Shown piece by piece: positions 1-10,137 of a DNA stretch of 64,000 bases. This stretch comes from Tetmemena sp. SeJ-2015 (lineage: Eukaryota > Ciliophora > Spirotrichea > Sporadotrichida > Oxytrichidae): positions 55,500 to 119,499 of the forward strand of contig JAJKFJ010021099.1 in assembly GCA_027382625.1 (NCBI GenBank), written 5' to 3'. The position numbers and the translations under genes were made by a program. The notes under the pieces were generated by a model. It saw only the letters and a list, made by a program, of their open reading frames with translations, searched no databases and was not told the DNA's origin. Numbering within the stretch: position 1 is the stretch's first letter; every line of letters starts with the position of its first letter.

Positions 1-1146
1 CGAATCGTCGAAAGCGTAGTTTACTGCCCCGAGCTCTCGCTCGCTTAGCATGTGCTCCTTAATCGACAGAGGCAATTGACTAATTGTCGTTGATTCATCC
101 TCCTCAGCGTCCATTTTGGCATCTAGATCTCGAAGGCTGTTGAGGAAATTGTGAGTTGAAAAGCCGAGAGATTGCCTGTCTGGACACCCTAAGCTTAACT
201 CATGCTTGAACTTCTTTCGCCTTCCAGGCTGCTTCGTACACGGCAAGTGCGGATTATCAAACTTCATAGTTGCTATGGCTCTAAGCTCCTACTTATCATC
301 TCTCCTACGCTGCTCTTGCAGCTTAAGCTTGATGTGCTTCACCAGACCTCGCATTCTCCTATTTCGGGTAGGTCCTTGAATTTGCATCTCCTAACGCTCA
401 AGCAACTGAACAGCCTCTCTCATATCGAGGAGTAAGCGCCCTTGGTACTCTCGAGATCTGAAGCGCAAGTTGTTGAGTTGGGTCAGGTAGCTGTGAGTAG
501 AATCAGGTAGGTGGCAAAGCATTGAGCATTTCCTGATTTCTATCGTCTCAAGGCCAGGTCGCCTCCGGAGTCCATCAGTTTTAGCATAGCAACGATGTGG
601 CCGAAATGTATCTCTTAGTGTAGTAGGGTCTCGTCTGACAGCCTGCTTCATTAAACCAACGAGCTCAGCCTCGACGGCTTGTAGTGCTTGCTGCGCTTCT
701 TCAATCTTTGATCTGAACTGAGGCACCGTGGTTTCAGGAGGAGGCACGGCTTCTTTCCCAGCCAAGAGTATTGGAAGCTCGGGGATTTTATTTAGCCGCT
801 GCCTTTGCTCATGCGTTGGTCCATGAATGATGATCTCGTGCTTTTAGAATGGGTTTGAGTCGTCTAAGACGAGGGTGGAGTGATAGCGGTTGACCTGCAG
901 CTGTGCCACTGGGTCCCAGCGCAAGGCTTGGCAATCTGTTTTAAGATCAGCTTCTTGGATTTTATCATCTCTGCCAATCATGCTTATGGAATCAAGAGTC
1001 CCACTTGCCTGAGTAGACTATTCAGATTAGCAGACCTTCTGGTTCGAAAAATCATGGCGGAGCTGACGGAGGGTGGACTGCTTCAACGGGGGCAGGCAGT
1101 AAGAGCGTGGTCGGAGCAGCTAAGGTGGCTTGGCGGTTGGCAGCAT
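1..1146 (-). CDS. Unidentified protein, 3' end off the left edge
   Basis: One uninterrupted frame runs from ATG at 1144-1146 to the window edge when TAA/TAG are read as Gln (Q codons at 1018-1020, 844-846, 391-393 and 289-291), so at least 382 residues are present and no stop is seen. The N-terminal third is Pro/Ser/Gln rich; residues around 130-200 contain a helical stretch (KIEEAQQALQAVEAELVGLM) and a basic patch follows (QRRRDDKQELRAIAM, then GRRKKFKHE). The end is acidic (DLDAKMDAEEDEST). I recognise no family. No IES or intron is needed, so this part would be one macronuclear segment. Coding is firm; function is unknown. Confidence 0.6.
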
Positions 1147-1551
1147 CTTATAATTGAAAGTGATCGTTAAATAATTAAGAAGAGTGGCGGTTAATAATTA
1201 ATTTAATCCAGAAGGGGTCGTTGGCTGGGGTTTTGATTAAATTTCGCTACATGGGTGCAGGGTACCTATACTACTACTACTACTACTACTATACCACCCC
1301 ACAGCGGCTCAGCGAAATATTTCCACTCTTTATTTAGTTTATACCACTTACGCAATTCATTTCAATCGCTTCCTATTAGAAGAGAAACAAAGCTTAGTAA
1401 GATCATTAACAAAGAGGGAGTGATAAAAATATTATCTTTTAGTGTATCTCAAAGATCAGTTGAGAGGTCTTCCATATCATATCATCATCCGACCTTCGAA
1501 ACCAATTAAAAGAGAAGAAAGGCAGAATCACCTACCAAGAGAATAATATCA
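1147..1551. other. Divergent intergenic region with (CTA)n microsatellite
   Basis: About 400 bases between two divergently transcribed genes. It is AT-rich and holds a run of about eight CTA/TAC units at roughly 1268-1291. Promoters for both flanking genes probably lie here, but no defined motif is visible. Confidence 0.5.
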
Positions 1552-2789
1552 ATGCATCAGTCAAAAATATCTGCTAAAGTTAGCCCAAACACGAGCCCAA
1601 TTTCTTACAAACAAGGCAAATCTGATGCAAGCTTAAATAAGTCGCCTTCTTGCACCTCGCTACCTCTCACAAAATATCCCTCTTAAGATTTTCCAGAACA
1701 ATAGTAGTTTCAAATTTAGAGCAACATAGAGGAGTTTTTCAAACAACAGTATCAAAATCAGTTAGGTCATCATTAGAAAGAAGCCTCATTCTCTCAAATG
1801 GAGTTGATAAACGACTCTTTCAATAAGTACCCAAGACATGCTGCAAAGTTAAGTAGCCATAGCTTCAATCATAACTTAAATATGGACTTTAGTTTCTGCT
1901 CTGATAGTGGACAATCGGGCTACCTTTAAAATCTGAGCTCGAATAACATCCTCAACTAAAAGATCCACTCTCAGTCTTTCATAGTCTAGGATTAGGAAGC
2001 ACTTAATATCGACCTTACAAAGCTTAGAAGAAATTTAGATTAAGCCTAAGAAATTTGTAAAATTCAATCCTAACCATATCAACTCAGCTAAAGCGCTATG
2101 GAGTTACTTAATAAAGCTGAGCAATAAAACGCTAAAGAGAGTAGAGAGCTCCATAGGCCAACTGTACACCACAGATTTATAAGTTTGACGAGTGACTGTG
2201 AGGATCCTGCTCCTCGGAATTTGAGTAATCTGCCACCTGAGTTTCAACAAAAGCAGTACACTTATATTCATCCAGACTTCAAAGTCAACGTTTTCAACTA
2301 GATTGACTAAAACATAGCAAACTTATCCGTAGGGAGCTAGCTGAGGCTTAATGTCCAAAGTAGCATGGAAGAATTAGAAACTAGGCCTTTGATCTATAAG
2401 CCTAAAGAACTTACTGGTGAAGATCTATAGTTGACTAATCTTCAAGTTCTTAACGAAGAGATGTAGCAAATGTTGGATGACGACCTAAAAAATTCTTAAT
2501 CTAAGAGGAAAGACTCCTTTTAGCAACTGCTTCGACTTGGCTAAATAGATAGGCTTAAATCTTATATAGGTTTTAAAATTTATGATCATCGGAGAGCTAC
2601 TCTATCAACAGTCGCTATGATGAAGAGGATAACAAGTCTGGCAGGGGTGTAAACATAGATTACGATAAACTGCTGGAGGAGATCCAGTAAAGTCAAGTAG
2701 AGTAGCAGAAATTTATAGAGAAGACTCTAAATCAAATAGTCTAGAAGAAGTATATTGGGGACAGCAATAAGGAAAATAATAATTTTTGA
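1552..2789 (+). CDS. Unidentified Q/N-rich protein
   Basis: Starts MHQSKISAKVSPNTSP at 1552 and is rich in Ser, Asn and Gln, with many Gln encoded by TAA/TAG. The frame runs cleanly to about 2565. A better protein-like frame then takes over from about 2595 (acidic, ending DYDKLLEEIQQSQVEQQ and a TGA at 2787-2789). The 2560-2600 interval is AT-rich and bounded by TCT (2560/2601) or TA (2563/2598) repeats, so it is probably a short IES, although the repeats are too short to place it exactly. A helical, possibly coiled-coil C-terminus is visible. No family recognised. About 400 residues. Confidence 0.55.
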
Positions 2790-2917
2790 AAACGTACCGA
2801 ATATAATAACCTTGTAAAGTATCATCATTCTTTAAATATTTCCAAGATTAGCTTTAAAAATGCTCAACAAAAAAAGATTCGTTTTTACATTTGCAAGACA
2901 TCAATTTTTAATGATAT

Positions 2918-5506
2918 TCAAAGTTAGTTTGTAAATAAGCTCTTATAGTCTGATTTTATTTTAAGTTGATTATTCTCTTCAACAAGAATATTTCCGATTC
3001 TTTGCTTTATACTCTCCTCGCTATATCTATTCAAACTTACGAAGATGTGATCATATTAAAAATAAGACCAGATATACTCTCTATTGATCCATGGCATCCT
3101 AGTAATTTATAAAGAGTGGCTTGACGAGCTTCTATCTCTCCATATCAGCAGGATTAGCTTCTATCTTAATAAGTTGGGATTTAATTTGCTCTGTCATTCT
3201 AATAGAGTAAATTTAGCCATTCATAACTATCTCGTCCTCGAAGAATACTTTCCTCTTCTATGCTTTATCTGTGGCCTTGCGGATCAGCAGATTTGGAAGT
3301 TAAGGCCTCTTATTCTTAGATTGATAGTTTGAAGTTGAATAGGAGCTGGGATTGGTAAAACCATTATTGCTTCTCCTCAAGCCTTGAGCAGACTACTTCC
3401 TGTCTTGGATTAAGGTCAAAGCGGACTGTGGTCTATTAGGCTTCCGCACCAGATTGCTACTTTGAGGTGTTTCACTATTTCTTTATTGCTGGAGGTTGTA
3501 CTCATTTGAGGTTAGATCAAAGAGGCCATTTTAGACTTGAGAATACTAAATCTGCTCTATATTAGACCGATATAGCAAATAAGCATAATGGATATCCTTG
3601 ATATGGTGCTTCTTGCTGCTGATAGAAGTATTCAGTGCCCTCATCAAGTAAAGTGGTTTAACTTCTCTCAGCGTGGTGCTTCAAAATATCTATCGAATCA
3701 TAGGGCTAGTTTTGAATGTCGATTTGAGGAATCATCTCTCCATCTTGATCGAACTCCTCACCACGTCGGGAGTGAAAGTTATCATTGAAACTCGCTGTAC
3801 TCCTTTAGCCGAAGGTGTATTAAGCACTCTAGGGACGAATCTTTGTTGAACTCTTTTGCCTAAGTATCTTAAAGTTTTATTGCGTTCCCAGAGTAATGTG
3901 ATCATCCTTAGGCGGCAAAAAGAAAAACTTTTGAGCAGGATTGACTCTCACCCTCCCAAATGAGTTATTATAGACTGGATTATAGGTGTTCTTGATTTAG
4001 TTTATGGTGACAGGCCTCCTTTTGAGATTCCTCAAGATCTCTCTGTCAACCTAAGAGAGACTGAAATGATGATACTGATTGTCGATATTGAAGTTGATCT
4101 TTGGGGGAAGCTTTGGCATGACACCCTGACTCATCTTAGACGTCATAGTTTAATTGAAACTTTGCTTTGAGGCCTTGGATGCGCTATTCTAAAATTCTGA
4201 GTTCCTTGTCATGCCTCCCAACCTGCTCCCTAACTTTTGAGAAGAAGAGTGGACGCTCTAAATCTGACTATTTATGAAAGCTGGCTTTGACCCTGAGTGC
4301 TTGATCTACAAATCTTAAAATCTACCCCTGAAGAGATTAGTCTTTGGATCTTCCGGTCCATAAATCTTTTCAGATATGGCGACTGCGTTATTGAAAAAAT
4401 CTAATGCCGCTTAGATTTTCCCTATGAACTCATATTCGATGGCTCCGTTATTATAAGCTATAGCCAACTTGAAAGAGGTGTCTCTAAGTTTCTCATGTAT
4501 AGTATTTTCAATTTTAGACAGACTCTAGTCGTTAATAAGTGGATTATTAGTCTCTTTATCTTAGTCCAGATTTTTTTCGTGATCTTCTTCATCCAAGGTA
4601 TAATCATCCTCCTCATCGATCTTAGCCCTAAATACAATTTCATTCCCAATTTTAATCTACTTACAAGGTAGGCTGAGGTTCTTGGCTCTGCTTCTCTAGT
4701 GCCTCAATTTCTTCTTAAAACAAGGCAATGGCTCTGAGTGCATTTGAGAGAGCTTACTTGTGCTTGTTGAGTTTACTGAGCACGCAGCACAGATTAAGTG
4801 AAGTCTGAGCAACTTAATTCTTCGAATAATTGCCTTAAATTTCTATGTCAAGAGTTTGCTTGAGGTATTCAAATGACTCAGCTACCTTGTTCTGCTTGAG
4901 GTAGGTGCAGCCCATGTTGTTGAGTGTGAGTGCTTTCAAGCGATATATTGGAGCATAGAGGGAAGAGCCCTTCTGAATGATTTTTTGGTGGTTGAACTCT
5001 TCTGGTCGCTTGATTAGCGAAAGTGTGAACAACTGTTACATCAGCTCCACCATCTCCTTGCATTTGGTCAGCAGGGCCAAAGAAAATTCGAAGCGCTGAT
5101 CGATTGCCGATGTGTTACTGCTCTCCTTCTCTAGCATTGATTGACGGGGCTGCGATGTGAAGGAGCTTGTACTCTTCTAATCAAAGGTGCTCTAGGTTTG
5201 CACATACGATTGTGGGTTATCTTGGAGGTTGAGAGCGATTCTATTGGTAGACTTGATAAGTTCTTTGGCCTGATTGAATTCCTTGCTCGAGAGTTCTCTA
5301 TTCTCCAAGATATTAGAGTTAAGTTGCGTCAGGCACTCTTCCACAAGTATTTTTTGCTGCTTATAGATTTGGAACAGAGTCTTTGAAGGTCTTCTCTACA
5401 GATTATTTGCTGCCTCTGTCTCTGGGAGAGTGCCCTCTTGGCTGCTACTGGTCTACTCTGGAAACAGGGGCTTAATCAAGTGTTTGGCAGTGCTTGATTT
5501 TTTCAT
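2918..5506 (-). CDS. TPR-repeat protein
   Basis: Starts at ATG 5504-5506 (MKKSSTAKHLIKPLF). After a Gln/Ser-rich leader come TPR-like helical pairs, e.g. YRLKALTLNNMGCTYLKQNK, VAESFEYLKQTLDIE and SLNLCCVLSKLNKHKQALSN, which usually form a protein-binding solenoid. A 37-nt GT-AG intron (gtaagtag...tatttag, about 4634-4670) precedes an acidic linker. One more TPR-like pair follows (DTSFKLAIAYNNGAIEYEFI), then a long disordered Gln-rich tail. An IES with an ATATC pointer at 3569-3595 lies in the tail. A frame slip near 3070 must be crossed to reach the TGA at 2918-2920. A shorter paralogue lies at 7327-8949. Function beyond scaffold is not inferable. Confidence 0.75.
3569..3595 (-). other. IES, pointer GATAT (22 bp)
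   Basis: Direct repeats GATAT at 3569-3573 and 3591-3595 bound a short AT-rich insert. Removing one copy plus the insert joins ...QGY to RSNIEQIQYS in one frame. Confidence 0.75.
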
Positions 5507-5625
5507 ATTTAATTTATTCAATTAGTCCTCAAGAAACAAATCTCTCCCCTCATCACCAATTCAATCTAACTTTCTCATCTAAAACAGATTATACATTTAA
5601 AAATATAAGTAGTAATGTTTGTTGT

Positions 5626-7085
5626 TCACTGATCATTTTATTGCTGCTTGGATTCCTCTTCTTGGACCCCCTCTGCTCCATGGAAATCCTCCTGCTCCTC
5701 GTCCACTCTCTCCATCTCCTACACACCAATTTAAATATCAAGGGAGTTAGACTTACATTCCTAGGTGTGATCATGTTATCATAATTATCCTAGCTGCCTC
5801 CACCCTACTTTTGAACTTAATACAATAGAAGGTAGGGATATTAAAAAAGTTTTTCATGATTCGAAAAATTGAAAATTTGGATTATCATTTTCACTATTAT
5901 TGTTGTTGTTGATAGGAATAATTCTAGTTGCTTTGCTGGTACTTGAAACTCTAACCCATGTGCTGGGACTCCTTTAGTATATTGGCGAGAGTGGGGTCGT
6001 TCTTAGACTTGTTCATTAGCTCTTGAGCAACAAGCAGACTTATCTCCTTTATTAAGGGGTTCTCTGCAAGTACTTAGGTCTCTGTGTTAAGCTCCCCGAC
6101 TCCTTTGTTTAGACTTTGCTCGTAGGTCACAGCCAGCTGTTCCCTTGCTTCCACCTCTTGTCTGATTCTGTCCTGGAGTTGGGCCATGTAAATCTTGAGA
6201 GTATCTACTTGCTGGTCCCACTGAACTAGTATCTCCCTTCTCTTAGTGAGCTCATATTACTTGGATTCTTGGTCTATCCTCTCCTTGAACCACTGGTGCG
6301 AGACGCCTCTCCAGCTGCCGAACAGCAGTCTCAGTCTCCTTCTGAACATATAGTTCTTTGAATAGGCTGCTAGTCTCTTCTCCCTTCTCATTATTTGTGC
6401 ATGATAGTAATTAATAACATGCATGTATAATAGAAGATAGCCCATCTCTCTGAAAGCAATTCTAACAAGGTACCTCTGATACTTCTTGTTGAGTATCCTG
6501 GCAGTGAGCTACTTGGTGCCCTCGTCCTTGCCGAGCTTGTTCTAGATGTCTTGCTCCTTCTGGCTTATCTTGCTCTTCATGTCGTTTATGTGGTTAACCT
6601 TCTCTGTTAAGTTCGCTTATTACAAAAACGAATAGTTTTAAATTTTTATTTCTCTTTCCTAATTAAGCGATAGTAATTGGCTTCGTATTCTACCATGTAG
6701 TGGGACCTTAGCTAGCTGTACTCCAGCACCAACTTCTCTTTGAACTCTAGGAAAAGTCTGTCATAGCACTTTTTAAAAGTCTGCAGCTGTGCCTAGTCGT
6801 CATTGGGCAGAGCTATTCTGCTCTTTATCACTATAGCATTTATAAGCATCTAGCATCATAAGACTCAAATTAAATTCATCTTTGCTTACTTTCATAGGTG
6901 GCTGCGTTCTAGGACATGAGGGAAGTGGCCATGTTGTTATTGAACTTCTTCTTAGTAAGCATCTTGATGCTCCTGCCGATGTTTTCACTCATCACGTCTT
7001 GAGACTCCCCATAGATGGTGCCTGGGGGAGTGGAGCGGCGTTCCCTCTCCGACTCATCGTCCTCCTCACTGATTCTCGAACCCAT
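5626..7085 (-). CDS. Coiled-coil protein with SFI1-like repeat signature
   Basis: Starts MGSRISEEDDESER at 7083-7085, taken because the acidic frame begins there. A GT-AG intron of about 59 nt joins AATYE to MIKSRIALPND. The middle is helical and very basic/aromatic: YQRYLVRIAFREMGYLLLYM, then RRRLRLLFGSWRGVSHQWF. The F-x-x-W spacing recalls SFI1/centrin-binding repeats of centrioles and basal bodies. A coiled coil follows and the C-terminus is acidic (EMERVDEEQEDFHGAEG), reached through a 39-nt intron. Two IESs interrupt it (TTATT and ATTATC pointers). A one-base slip in the CAA-rich stretch near 5895 separates the two C-terminal frames; otherwise a TGA at 5891-5893 would end it. The basal-body role is inference. 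Confidence 0.65.
5784..5886 (-). other. IES, pointer ATTATC (97 bp)
   Basis: ATTATC at 5784-5789 and 5881-5886. Excision joins NNSEND to NYDNMITPRN, followed by the spliced acidic tail; support is moderate because a frame slip lies just upstream. Confidence 0.55.
6617..6650 (-). other. IES, pointer TTATT (29 bp)
   Basis: TTATT at 6617-6621 and 6646-6650. Excision fuses RLIRKEKQ to ANLTEKVNH without a frame change. Confidence 0.75.
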
Positions 7086-7326
7086 GAAGTAAGTCGGCTT
7101 TCCCCTATCCGAAAACTCAACTTACAAGCTGTATACTTTCCCATCATCGCTTCTTCTCCCTATATCTAAGTTAATGTTTTAGAATCAACAGTCAAGTAAT
7201 TCAATAATTGGCTTAGAGCTTACCAGTTGGAGATTAGTTGCCGTCGTCTGAAAACGAGGAGTGCAAATGTGACATCAAATATTTTAAATAAATTTAAATT
7301 TTAAACAAATTTATCCTAATGCAGTA

Positions 7327-8949
7327 TCATAAAACAATGGACTACTGCTACTTTTGAATTGACTGGACCTTCTTGGGCTTTCCACTTTGGTAATACTTGC
7401 TGGCGCTCACTCCCTTCTATCCTCCAGCTAGGGTGCTTCCCTTCTTGGGTTTCTTGTATATAGCTACATCCAACTAAAAACATATTAGGATGGCCATATT
7501 ATATTAACTATTTGATCTTACCTCATTCCTTGCGTTTTCATAGACGTTCCTGAGGTTTTAGGTAATTCCATCCTCTACTCCAAGATGCTTCTCTGCAAAG
7601 TTGACTGCCTTTTTATAACTGAGGATGGCTGCAGGGTAGGACCTCAAGAACTCCTGCTCCACACCCATGTTGTGATAAGCAATTGCCAGCACTGCTGTCC
7701 TATCCTTGGAATTCCCATCTCCTATAGCTGATGAACAAATATTAATAATGAATTATTAATTATGAACTTGCAAGCTCCTCATCATCGTCTGCATTTGCAC
7801 CGTTAGCATCTAGTCTCTTCCTGAGCATGAGCTCTTGGAGTAGGATGACTGCAGACATAGCATGGTTCAAAGCCAGTTCGTGCTTGTTCAATTGAGAGAG
7901 CACTGCACAGATGTTCAAGTGGGTATCTGCTTGGATCTCAGGACGATGTAGTCTAGACTCAATTTGCAAGGCCTTTTACAAGAAGGTCAAAGCTGTTCTC
8001 ATCTTTCCAATCCTACAAGAATATTGAAATTGTTTCAAGGGGGTCGACTCGCTTTAAAGAACAAAAAATTTTATTCACTTTGGGCTGCTTATATTTTCTA
8101 AAATCACCGTTTGATTAATCTTATTGTCTCCTTGTAATTATTTGAGGGAATTAAACTGATTTTGACAAAGTATAGAAATAATAAAATAATCCCAAAATGA
8201 AAAAAATTAAGAGGTCGAATTAAAATTTACTAGGGCTAATATAAACAAAACTTATATTATAAACCTCTAAATTTAAAGCAAGTAAAACCCATCACCATTT
8301 GTTAGTATTGATTTTACCTTCGATAGTAGCAAGCCATGTTGTTGAAAGTCATAGCCTATCCCAGTTCGTTATTCTCACAGAGTTCCTCAGATTTCTTGAG
8401 CAGATCTATTGCACTGTTGATGTCCTCCTTCTTCAGATAGTAAACGGACAGAATGTTGCTGATCTCACACAGTTGTTTGCAATGAACGAGTGAACTACAT
8501 CCAAATTTAGCCTTATGGATATTCATGAGAATGGGTGAGCAAGTTTCCAGTTTTATAACTTACCTCTCGACTGGTGAAAGTCTGTTTTCTTTTTTTTAGC
8601 TCTTCTTTAAAGCTCTAGATTTGAAAATTGAAATTTTTAAATTCCATTAAAATAAAATTTTAGTTTATTTCTTATTATAAGTCCCTTCGGCTTTTGTTCC
8701 TAATCTGCTTCTTTATTTTTAGCAACTCTTCGATAATCCCAATCGCCTCTACGTATTTGCTCTATACCACATATGCTCAAACCATTTTTCAAAGTTACCT
8801 CTTATTAGAAAATGCAAAAGATATCAAATGTTATATATTTCTTATTGATAGGACTTGGCGGCTTCCTCTAGCTTCCTAATTTCAGCGACGATGCCATTAT
8901 CAGAGGCATCATCAACTTTGAGCTGCAGCTCCCCTCCATTGGAATTCAT
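7327..8949 (-). CDS. TPR-repeat protein, paralogue of the 2918-5506 gene
   Basis: Starts MNSNGGELQLKVDDASDN at 8947-8949. TPR-like helical pairs include SNILSVYYLKKEDINSAIDL, AMTFNNMACYYRR, THLNICAVLSQLNKHELALN and AVLAIAYHNMGVEQEFL. The motif CAVLSQLNKHELALNHA corresponds to CCVLSKLNKHKQALSNA in the larger TPR gene. The gene carries a TA-bounded insert (8763-8850), introns with GT-AG ends (one of 306 nt at 8013-8318), and a GTTCAT-pointer IES. The tail is basic (KKPKKGSTLAGGQKG) and ends at TGA 7327-7329. About 420 residues. Probably a scaffold; pairing with its paralogue suggests local duplication. Confidence 0.75.
7731..7767 (-). other. IES, pointer ATGAAC (31 bp)
   Basis: ATGAAC at 7731-7736 and 7762-7767. 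Excision joins DDDEELASS to SAIGDGNSKDRTAV in frame and removes a TGA-blocked reading. Confidence 0.8.
8013..8318 (-). other. 306-nt intervening sequence (intron, possibly with nested IES)
   Basis: Bounded GTAAAATC...TTGTAG, so it fits GT-AG splicing between ACYYRR and IGKMRTAL. It is several times longer than other introns in the window and very AT-rich. The same junction could be an AGG-pointer IES, or an intron containing one. Confidence 0.5.
8763..8850 (-). other. Probable IES with 2-bp TA pointer (86 bp)
   Basis: TA at 8763-8764 and 8849-8850. Excision joins EEAAKSQ to SKYVEAIGIIEEL. There is no GT-AG intron solution in this frame. Confidence 0.55.
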
Positions 8950-9263
8950 ATTGATTTTGTTAATTATTTTATCAACTCTCTCCAGAAAATGAAATACTCA
9001 AAATACTGACATCATCATAAGCAATATCAACTTCCAATATTAGAGTGAAGGCACAATTTTATGTTAGTCAGAAATAAACAAGGAAGTGCATTCTAGAAGA
9101 AGAGTGAGAATTTTCTAGACTTGGAAGGGCAAATATAAAAGAGAGAGCTGCTGCTTTAATGCAATAATTTATTTATTTCGAATATCTTACAGTTACCAAA
9201 AAAATAAGTAGTAATTCATTAAGGCTTATTGATTTGGGAAGTTAACTCTTCGCATATCTAAGC
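8950..9263. other. Intergenic, AT-rich
   Basis: Divergent interval of about 310 bases between the TPR gene and the SRPBCC gene. Nothing beyond AT-rich sequence is seen. Confidence 0.4.
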
Positions 9264-9773
9264 ATGGTTGAACTCGCCAGACAAGGATCCTCTATCCCAG
9301 TTTCCACCCACCAGCTTGAGAGCGCAGTGCTCCCACTCCACATTGACAAGGCATGGGCTCTCTTCAAGGAGCTTGCCCTCGACAAGATCGTCCCCGCCAA
9401 GGTCACATCAACCAAGTTCACCTCAGGTGGACCTGGCCAGATCGACTCCATCCTAGAGATCCACTTACGCTGATCAACGATATATTTTACCTTTTTGTAT
9501 GATGGAGCAAAGTGGGAGCTAAGACTCAACGAGATCTCTGAGCTCCGCCACTCAGTCGGCTACCAGGTTATCTCAACTGAGCCTGCTCATCAAGTCACCA
9601 GCATCCAGGGCCACATCTCCCTCAGATCAGTCACTGAGGACGCCACCACATATGTTGAGTGGTCCACCGACTTCTCCAACGATGCTGACGCCAACGTAAT
9701 CTCAGACCAGAAGTACAAGAAGCTTGAATTCTTCGCTGAGCTCAAGAAGAACCTCGCCGCCTAGCAGCACTGA
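9264..9773 (+). CDS. SRPBCC (Bet v1/START-like) ligand-binding protein
   Basis: Begins MVELARQGSSIPVSTHQLES. The order of elements (LHIDKAWALFKEL, FTSGGPGQIDS, YDGAKWELRLNEIS, GYQVISTEP, TTYVEWSTDFSND, ELKKNLAA) is that of the SRPBCC fold, a small helix-grip domain that binds hydrophobic ligands. Length is about 160 residues, normal for a single domain. TAG at 9762-9764 is read through as Gln and the true stop is TGA 9771-9773. An in-frame TGA at 9471-9473 is removed with a CTT-pointer IES. Base use is GC-richer than the surroundings, suggesting high expression. Ligand and pathway cannot be told. Confidence 0.75.
9464..9493 (+). other. IES, pointer CTT (27 bp)
   Basis: CTT at 9464-9466 and 9491-9493. 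Excision removes a TGA and joins DSILEIHF to LYDGAKWEL. Confidence 0.65.
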
Positions 9774-10137
9774 GCAGACTTGTTCTCGCTCCAAGAAAGG
9801 TTCACCTTGCTTGGAGAGAGTGAGAGAGCATGTCTTGTTCAAATATAAATTGATTCCCTTATAAACCAAAGTAATGAAAGTAAGTTAAGCGCGTTTTAAT
9901 TAATAGGTTTAAGCATAGTTAATTCAGATAAAAGTTAGTTGCACTCATCTTAACCAAACATTTAAGATATGTCATTTTCGTGATTCCATCATTAGATATT
10001 TTGAACTTCACTTGCGCACTCTAATTATTGAATTCAATGAGAAGAGAGAATAGAAGTAGCGTTGAATGGTTTTATAATTAGGATTTGAGTGTGTGTTGCT
10101 AGTTAACAGATTTATTGATAGTGTTTGTAAAGAATGA
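9774..10137. other. Convergent intergenic region
   Basis: AT-rich 3' flank shared by two converging genes. No feature recognised. Confidence 0.4.

Noticed and set aside
1268..1291. (CTA)n tract as a possible telomere or regulatory array.
   Set aside because: It is a simple trinucleotide microsatellite, unlike the G4T4/C4A4 telomere repeats of hypotrichs.
3950..4680. A long plus-strand frame that is open if TGA is read as Trp (VIIDWIIGVLDLVYGDRPPF...), suggesting a mitochondrial insert or a second code.
   Set aside because: It is the antisense shadow of the minus-strand TPR gene, whose own frame is open with TAA/TAG = Gln, has a proper intron and IES, and is clearly protein-like.
9250..9525. 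Minus-strand frame opposite the SRPBCC gene.
   Set aside because: The plus strand gives a coherent SRPBCC domain; the reverse frame is a shadow caused by its GC-rich codons.
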